This document shows positions 58,940 to 64,000 of a stretch of 64,000 nt of DNA, in pieces. The position numbers and the translations under genes are program-made. This stretch comes from JBEBVQ01 sp964527735 (GTDB lineage: Bacteria > Bacteroidota > Bacteroidia > Chitinophagales > Chitinophagaceae): NCBI GenBank assembly GCA_964527735.1, contig CAZGPG010000016.1:20187-84186 (forward strand), written 5' to 3'. Each line of letters opens with the position of its first letter. Positions within the stretch are counted from its first letter, which is position 1. The notes beneath the pieces are model-generated. The model was given only the letters and a program-made list of their open reading frames with translations, was not told the DNA's origin and did not search any database.

Positions 58940-61513
58940 ATGATTAAGAAGTGTATTTTTAAGAGATTGGCAGCCATGTGCTGTGCATTGAGCTGTATGA
59001 GCATAGCGGCAATGGCACAGCAGGGAGCACCTGATCCTTCATTTGTTACCGGGACCGGATTTTCAGATGGTTCCAGTGTAGGATGGGTGCAGCATCTATT
59101 GCTGCAGGACAACGGAAAAATGGTAGCAGTAGGCAGCTTTACGGAATATAACGGAACGGCCTCCAAAAATATAATTCGTCTCAACGCTTCCGGAACGGTA
59201 GATGCATCATATAATGTGGGGTCGGGTTTTGATGAGCTTGTGGAATCGGCAGTGATACAAAATGATGGCAAAGTGGTGGCAGGCGGATGGTTCGTAGCAT
59301 ATAACGGCACACCGGCTTCCGGTATCGCACGAGTAAATACAGATGGCAGTCCGGATGGCACGTTCCAGTACGGGACAGGATTTACCGCAGGTAAAGGAGC
59401 CGGAGGCGCTACTGCCATGGCGCTCCAGAAAGACGGGAAAATCATTGCGGGGGGAATATTCTCTGCATATAACGGCAATCCCGTCGAAAACATCGTCAGG
59501 ATCAAACCAGATGGCACAATAGATGCTGCCTTTACTGCTTCGCTGGACGATATGCCCACCAAAATTGCGGTACAAAATGATGGAAAGATTATTGTAGCCG
59601 GATGGTTTTCGCAGGTAAACGGAGTAAGCCGCAGCGGAATAGCAAGATTAAATACCGATGGCACGCTGGATGCCGGGTTTAACACCGGATCCGGGTTTAA
59701 TGGCGATATATACGGGGTTATGGTCCAGCCCGATGATAAAATACTGATAGGCGGTTCATTCTCTTCCTATAACGGTACTACTTACGGCAAAATCGTAAGG
59801 CTCATGCCCGATGGCACCGTAGACACTTCGTTTAAAACAGGAATGGGCTTCAGCTCAGAATATGTGGCCCGGTTTGCTTTACAGCCGGATGGAAAGATAC
59901 TGGCCGGCGGAAATTTTACCAGCTATAATGGTGATGCTGCAAGAAGCCTGGTACGCATGCACGAAAACGGAGCCATGGATACCAGCTTCAAGACCGGCGC
60001 AGGATTTGCAAACGGAACGAATAGTAATGGTCAGCTATGGAGCCTGGTTCCGCAGCCTGATGGCAAGATACTGGTGGGAGGTATATTTACGAAGTATGAT
60101 GGAGCGGATCATAAATGCATAATCAGGCTGGATGGTTTCGAAGCTCCGATGAAAATAACAGACTTGCTGCCGGGAACGGATTATTGCCCGGGTACAAAAG
60201 TGGCTGTTCATTTCAGGGCCGGAATGACCGGGTTGAATGCCGGTAATGTGTTTACAGCGCAATTAAGCGATGCGAACGGAAGCTTCGCTAATCCGACTGT
60301 TTTAGGCACCCTGGCGGGCACTTCGGATGGCGTGATCACGGGAACAATACCCTCCGGGATCAGCGGAACAGCGTTCAGGATCCGGATCGTAAGCAGCGAC
60401 CCGGCACATATCGGACCGGACAACGGGACGGACATTACCATTTCTTCAGGTGCAAACATCCCGGCAATTACAGCTTCTTCGTCAAAAAATGAACTATGCG
60501 CAGGCGAGCAGGTAAGCCTGACTGCAACTGCAGGGAGCGCTGTAATTACATGGAACGATAATGTTGTGGACGGGCAGCCATTTACGCCTAACCAAACGAA
60601 AATATATACCGCTGTGGCAACGGCAAACGGATGCAGTAACTCAGAGCAGGTAGAGATCGTGGTACATGATTTGCCGGAAGTCGTGGGCATCGCATCCGAA
60701 GATACGGTGTGCAAGGGCACCGAAGTGGTATTCTCCGGCAGCGGCGCCGTTTCTTATACATGGGATCATAATGTACAGGATGGCGTTCCTTATGAGACGG
60801 AAAGCACAGCCGTGTTTACCGTTACCGGTACGGATGCAAATAACTGTACCAATACCGACCAGGTAACCGTTACCGTGCTTCAGCCGGGCACACTTACCAT
60901 CGACGCTACCATCTGCGTAGGGGATACCTATCAACTGGGCACACAATCCCTGTCTGCTGCCGGAGCCTATACGGAAACTTTCACCGGCGCAGCCGCCAAT
61001 GGCTGTGATAGTATCGTAACCCTCAATCTCTCTGTAGCGCCGGATGATATTTCTGTTAGCCGCGACGGACAAACCCTGACCGCCGGAGCATCTAATGCAA
61101 CCTGGCAGTGGATCAACTGTACGGACAACAGCGCCATCACCGGAGCCAACAACCAGAGCTTTACACCCAATCTCCCCGGCGTTTTTGCCGTGGTCATTAC
61201 ACAGAACGGCTGCAGCGATACCTCTGAATGTGTTTCTGTATGGCCGGCAGGTATCTCTATGGATGAGGCAGGTTCCGCATTCGTCCTGTATCCCAATCCG
61301 GTACGTGACCTGTTAACGATAAAAGGAGATAACATAACCGGTATCAGCGCAAGCGATATAACCGGTAAGGTGCTGTACAGCGTTACTACTACACCTGCAA
61401 CGGTGCACACCATCCCTACCGGCGCATGGCATGAAGGGATCTATATCATCCGTATCACCACCGGCGAAATGCACCAGGTATATAAGATCCGGAAAATAAA
61501 CGGAACATTCTGA
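58940..61513 (+). CDS. Delta-60 repeat surface protein with T9SS type A sorting domain
   Basis: An 857-residue exported protein. Signal peptide ends near AAMAQQGAPDPS. Residues 35-400 hold about seven delta-60 repeats: each has the pattern (V/A)QNDGKI(V/I)(A/V)GG-F, then RLNTDGTLDAGFNTGSGF, in roughly 50-55 residue steps. An Ig/PKD-like stretch follows (ITASSSKNELCAGEQVSLT and DTVCKGTEVVFSGSGAVSYT), and a T9SS type A domain closes the protein (YPNPVRDLLTIKGDN, GIYIIRITTGEM). It starts 33 nt after the type B gene, so both are probably one transcript controlled upstream by the divergent kinase pair. Likely an adhesin or matrix component. Confidence 0.9.
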   Translation: MIKKCIFKRLAAMCCALSCMSIAAMAQQGAPDPSFVTGTGFSDGSSVGWVQHLLLQDNGKMVAVGSFTEYNGTASKNIIRLNASGTVDASYNVGSGFDELVESAVIQNDGKVVAGGWFVAYNGTPASGIARVNTDGSPDGTFQYGTGFTAGKGAGGATAMALQKDGKIIAGGIFSAYNGNPVENIVRIKPDGTIDAAFTASLDDMPTKIAVQNDGKIIVAGWFSQVNGVSRSGIARLNTDGTLDAGFNTGSGFNGDIYGVMVQPDDKILIGGSFSSYNGTTYGKIVRLMPDGTVDTSFKTGMGFSSEYVARFALQPDGKILAGGNFTSYNGDAARSLVRMHENGAMDTSFKTGAGFANGTNSNGQLWSLVPQPDGKILVGGIFTKYDGADHKCIIRLDGFEAPMKITDLLPGTDYCPGTKVAVHFRAGMTGLNAGNVFTAQLSDANGSFANPTVLGTLAGTSDGVITGTIPSGISGTAFRIRIVSSDPAHIGPDNGTDITISSGANIPAITASSSKNELCAGEQVSLTATAGSAVITWNDNVVDGQPFTPNQTKIYTAVATANGCSNSEQVEIVVHDLPEVVGIASEDTVCKGTEVVFSGSGAVSYTWDHNVQDGVPYETESTAVFTVTGTDANNCTNTDQVTVTVLQPGTLTIDATICVGDTYQLGTQSLSAAGAYTETFTGAAANGCDSIVTLNLSVAPDDISVSRDGQTLTAGASNATWQWINCTDNSAITGANNQSFTPNLPGVFAVVITQNGCSDTSECVSVWPAGISMDEAGSAFVLYPNPVRDLLTIKGDNITGISASDITGKVLYSVTTTPATVHTIPTGAWHEGIYIIRITTGEMHQVYKIRKINGTF

Positions 61514-61527
61514 CAAGAAAGACAAGG

Positions 61528-61563
61528 AAAAGGCGGATGTGATAAAAACCATCCGCCTTTTTT
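61528..61563. terminator. Bidirectional terminator after the delta-60 gene
   Basis: GGCGGATG and CATCCGCC arms with A- and T-runs on both sides, ending 3 nt before the convergent murB stop. Confidence 0.8.
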
Positions 61564-61565
61564 AT

Positions 61566-62576
61566 TTACCATATCTGTACTTCCCGTTCCAGCATAATAC
61601 CAAACCGTTCTTGTACGGAACTGATAATATCTTCCGAAAGTCGCCGGATATCGTTGCCGCCTGCCCGTCCGTAATTGGCCAGCACAAGCGCCTGCTTTTC
61701 ATGCACACCCACATCACCGTTGCGGTAACCCTTCCAGCCGGCGGTTTCGATCAGCCACCCGGCAGGTACCTTTACTGTCGTATCGGAAACAGGGTATGAG
61801 GGCATGGCAGGATATTGCTCTCGTAATGTCCGGAATAAAGCAGCGCTTACTACCGGATTTTTAAAAAAGCTCCCGGCATTGCCTGTCACGGCCGGATCCG
61901 GCAGCTTGCTCCGGCGGATCGCTATCACGGCATTTGCTATTGTCCTGGCAGACAGATCTACGATCTTCATTTTTTCCAGTTCCTGCGCAATAGCACCATA
62001 AGAAATTCTGAAATCGGGTTGTTTTCTCAGCCTGAATGTAACTGAGGTGATAAAGATCTTTCCTTTCAGCTCATGCTTGAAGATGCTGTCGCGGTAGCCG
62101 AACCTGCATTGCTCATTCGTCAGGGTGATGAAGCATTGTTCGTCCCAATGCCAGCCGGTAACGCTTTCGATGGTCTCACAGGCTTCCACGCCATAGGCGC
62201 CGATATTCTGGATCGGCGCCGCTCCGACCGTACCGGGTATCAGGGCCAGGTTTTCAATACCCGACAGGTTGTGATCCAGCGCATACAATACCAGGTCGTG
62301 CCATACTTCTCCCGACTGTACTTCCAGCCATACGGCGTGTTCATCTTCGCGGAGCTGTTCTATTCCTTTCAGCCTGTTGAGTAATACAAGTCCTGCTACC
62401 GGCTGTGTAAGCAAGATATTACTGCCGCCGCCCAGGATATATTTTTCAGGAGAAACGGAGGGATCGCTTAACTGCGCCGGTTGCTGTGCATCAGTAACCG
62501 TAAAAAACATTTCGGCCGGCACGTCTATACCGAATGTATTGTAAGGGCGTAATGATACGTGGTGCTGTACCTGCAT
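61566..62576 (-). CDS. murB: UDP-N-acetylenolpyruvoylglucosamine reductase MurB
   Basis: A 336-residue FAD enzyme that reduces the MurA product to UDP-MurNAc. The FAD-binding stretch reads YILGGGSNILLTQPV near residues 45-59, then SGIENLALIPGTVGAAPIQNIGAYGVE near residues 105-130, and the proton-donor Ser in NAGSFFKNPV with the Glu late in the protein. Together with murA it marks peptidoglycan synthesis as a theme of the window, although the two genes are 27 kb apart. It follows a DUF6728 mini-gene by 33 nt. Confidence 0.96.
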   Translation of the reverse strand: MQVQHHVSLRPYNTFGIDVPAEMFFTVTDAQQPAQLSDPSVSPEKYILGGGSNILLTQPVAGLVLLNRLKGIEQLREDEHAVWLEVQSGEVWHDLVLYALDHNLSGIENLALIPGTVGAAPIQNIGAYGVEACETIESVTGWHWDEQCFITLTNEQCRFGYRDSIFKHELKGKIFITSVTFRLRKQPDFRISYGAIAQELEKMKIVDLSARTIANAVIAIRRSKLPDPAVTGNAGSFFKNPVVSAALFRTLREQYPAMPSYPVSDTTVKVPAGWLIETAGWKGYRNGDVGVHEKQALVLANYGRAGGNDIRRLSEDIISSVQERFGIMLEREVQIW

Positions 62577-62609
62577 GGGGGTAAAGATAATGCCGGAATT
62601 ATTGCTATG

Positions 62610-62768
62610 CTAATGCAGGAAAAGGCGTATCAGCATGACGACGACCGCTACAAAGAATATGAAGATGGATATCCGGTTCATACCGTGCATCAGCCGGGTA
62701 TTGATATTCCGGGGATCGTCGGGGTCGCGTTTCCTGATATAGAAATAAGTAAGTAATTGCTGCCACAT
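62610..62768 (-). CDS. DUF6728 small membrane protein
   Basis: A 52-residue protein. The conserved N-terminal block MWQQLLTYFYIRKRDPDDPR and NTRLMHGMNRISIF precede a single hydrophobic segment of about 17 residues (IFFVAVVVMLIRLF) at the C-terminus. This is the layout of the Bacteroidota-specific DUF6728 family. Function unknown; the location just upstream of murB suggests co-transcription. It is short enough to be missed by routine gene calling. Confidence 0.78.
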   Translation of the reverse strand: MWQQLLTYFYIRKRDPDDPRNINTRLMHGMNRISIFIFFVAVVVMLIRLFLH

Positions 62769-62803
62769 AAGACAAAGGGGCTATTCTATAAAGTTACGAA
62801 AAA

Positions 62804-62834
62804 TTGAAAAATTCGCCAAAGCGGTATATATTTG
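62804..62834 (+). promoter_or_regulatory. Promoter of tRNA-Ala
   Basis: TTG at 62804-62806, 20-nt spacer, TATATTTG at 62827-62834. An almost complete Bacteroidota -33/-7 promoter about 70 nt before the tRNA. Confidence 0.6.
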
Positions 62835-62873
62835 CATCCCTTCCGCTTGGGGGCTAAGGTTGTGACTGATAGG

Positions 62874-62901
62874 GTCCGCCTTCGCTAAAGCTACGGCGGA
62901 C
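62874..62901. repeat. REP-like palindrome in the tRNA precursor leader
   Basis: GTCCGCC (62874-62880) pairs with GGCGGAC (62895-62901) around TTCGCTAAAGCTAC. It ends 3 nt before the first base of tRNA-Ala. The sequence resembles a widely distributed bacterial GTCCGCC/GGCGGAC palindromic element. Confidence 0.7.
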
Positions 62902-62904
62902 GAG

Positions 62905-62978
<74 letters not shown>

Positions 62979-62991
62979 CGTTAAAAATCAA

Positions 62992-63023
62992 GCACTTACG
63001 GAGACTCCCGTAAGTGCCTTTTT
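62992..63023 (+). terminator. Terminator of tRNA-Ala
   Basis: GCACTTACGG pairs with CCGTAAGTGC across a six-base loop, followed by CTTTTT. Confidence 0.85.
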
Positions 63024-63084
63024 CATGATGGTGCACACCATGTGCACACAGCTTTTCTCTTTTCCTTTGTCCTGATTACGATCC

Positions 63085-63945
63085 TTATTGTTTTATAATC
63101 TTCCCGACTTTTACCAACCTGCCTTCTTTATCCCTGATATGCAACAGGTACACACCTTTAGCCAAATCTCTTACAGGTAGCATTTTCGCATCTTCTTCAT
63201 GTAATATGATACGTGCATCTATGCCAGACAAGACTGCATTCACACTTACCGGGCTGTTGATATAAATTACTTCATTGACCGGATTAGGATAGATGCTGAT
63301 ATACTGCTCTATGCCTTTATATTCATCAACACTAATATTTGTCACTCCATAAATATCCGAAATGCCCTCACAATCATGCTCATCTGTAACCCTTACCTGG
63401 TAATCATTATTTTCAGTTACAGTATAGGTAGGGTTGGTGGCTCCGGGTATGTCAGCACCGCCTTTAATCCACTGGTACGCAGCATAGGTGCCCACTACCC
63501 CCAATACATTGTTATCAACGGTAAGGACAGGTTCATCAACGGGTATAACGGTTAATTCCAGGAACACAGTACTATCGCAGCCGGTTGCATTTGCAAAATA
63601 TTGTTTATGAGTACCGCCGGTACTATACGATTTTCCATTGAGCGTATAGCTCGTGCCGCATTTTATAGAAGCAGTGATATGGGAAGATGAAGTATCAGTA
63701 CAAACCAACTTCATGACAAAGGCATCATTTCCCCCGGTTGAAGCAAGCGGGCCTGCACCAGGTCCGGGGTCGAAATCTAATGAATTAAACGTTCCTGTCA
63801 GGTACACTCCATCCCCGACGGCTACGCCGTAACCAAAATCAGTAGAATTATAGCCCTGATCGTCAATACTTCCCCCTATACTTTTAGCCCAGAGATAAGT
63901 CCCGTCGGCACGATACTTGGTTATAAACACATTTTGCCCGCTTGC
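63085..63945 (-). pseudogene. T9SS-sorted SBBP-type beta-propeller protein, 5' truncated by an IS element
   Basis: Only the last 286 or so codons remain. The visible N-terminal part ASGQNVFITKYRADGTYLWA continues with SIGGSIDDQGYNS and VYLTGTFNSLDFDPG, the pattern of SBBP (seven-bladed) repeats of surface proteins. Residues after about 80 hold an Ig-like domain and the end is a T9SS type A sorting domain (YPNPVNEVIYINS, GVYLLHIRDKEG). The frame is interrupted at 63945-63946, exactly where the IS terminal sequence starts, so the remaining part cannot make the original protein. The GTG at 63928-63930 is only a computed start. The rest of the gene may lie beyond the IS. Confidence 0.8.
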
Positions 63946-64000
63946 TGTAAGCGCCGATCAAACTGACCACCTTATGCCGGAGCAAATTGACCAGTAAAAC
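63946..64000. mobile_element. IS21-family insertion sequence, terminal fragment
   Basis: The sequence starts with TG at 63946 and contains two direct repeats, GATCAAACTGACCA (63956-63969) and GAGCAAATTGACCA (63980-63993), with 24 nt between their starts. Multiple terminal direct repeats of this spacing are characteristic of IS21-family ends, where the transposase binds. The element continues beyond the right edge; no istA or istB is visible. The boundary at 63946 is inferred from the loss of the host reading frame. Confidence 0.65.

Overview
The window reads as chromosomal DNA of a member of the Bacteroidota, most likely Chitinophagaceae or a close relative. The evidence is: about twenty promoters with the Bacteroidota -7 box TAnnTTTG and almost no Shine-Dalgarno sequences; five secreted proteins with type IX secretion (T9SS) sorting domains of types A and B; lineage-typical small or uncharacterised families (DUF4290, DUF4293, DUF4783, DUF6728, the AURKAIP1/COX24 mini-protein); and an Asp-type MurA. 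Coding density is high, and most of the content is conserved housekeeping genes mixed with surface and secretion genes.

Layout. 1-14.5 kb: edge of a propeller sensor gene, purL, yidC, half of a split transketolase, an eIF1/SUI1-like factor, a hydrolase, a CBS protein, then the block HU - TPR - COX24 mini-protein - RNase E/G - HsdR-N nuclease-like protein, a Prc/Ctp protease and an N-acetylglucosamine-kinase-like ATPase. 14.5-26 kb: OmpA/TSP3 porin-like protein, polyprenyl synthase, uvrA, a lipoprotein plus T9SS metalloprotease pair, a T9SS SGNH esterase-like protein and an FkbM methyltransferase. 26-38 kb: tatA, gcvP, ridA/tsaB (divergent), an ArsR-type regulator, a PaaY-like hexapeptide protein, DUF4290-murA, a crotonase next to serS, DUF4293 and an orphan OmpR-type regulator. 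38-54.5 kb: tex, a VWA protein, a GNAT acetyltransferase, ispG, an EnvC-like protein, gpmI, DUF4783, a TPR protein, pyrG, a PaaG-like isomerase and dnaN. 54.5-64 kb: a TPR histidine kinase and LuxR-type regulator pair, divergent from two T9SS surface proteins, then murB with a DUF6728 mini-membrane protein, tRNA-Ala(GGC), and a T9SS gene cut at its 5' end by an IS21-family element that leaves the window.

Functional threads. Envelope biogenesis recurs: YidC, TatA, MurA, MurB, EnvC, the polyprenyl synthase, IspG (isoprenoid precursors), OmpA and T9SS cargo. The genes are mostly single units or pairs, separated by palindromic intergenic repeats of several families.

I did not find a defence island, CRISPR array, prophage or biosynthetic cluster. 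The most unusual signals are non-coding. Palindromic GTAGAGAC repeats supply the stop codons of up to two convergent genes, and one has grown into a 56-nt perfect palindrome by inverted copying of the end of ispG. A cluster of genes has start codons only 3-9 nt after the -7 box, which implies leaderless transcripts. The ridA/tsaB pair has mirror-image promoters built into one perfect palindrome. A sigma54-like promoter lies upstream of HU. Searches and transcript mapping could not be done here, so family names rest on motif recognition.
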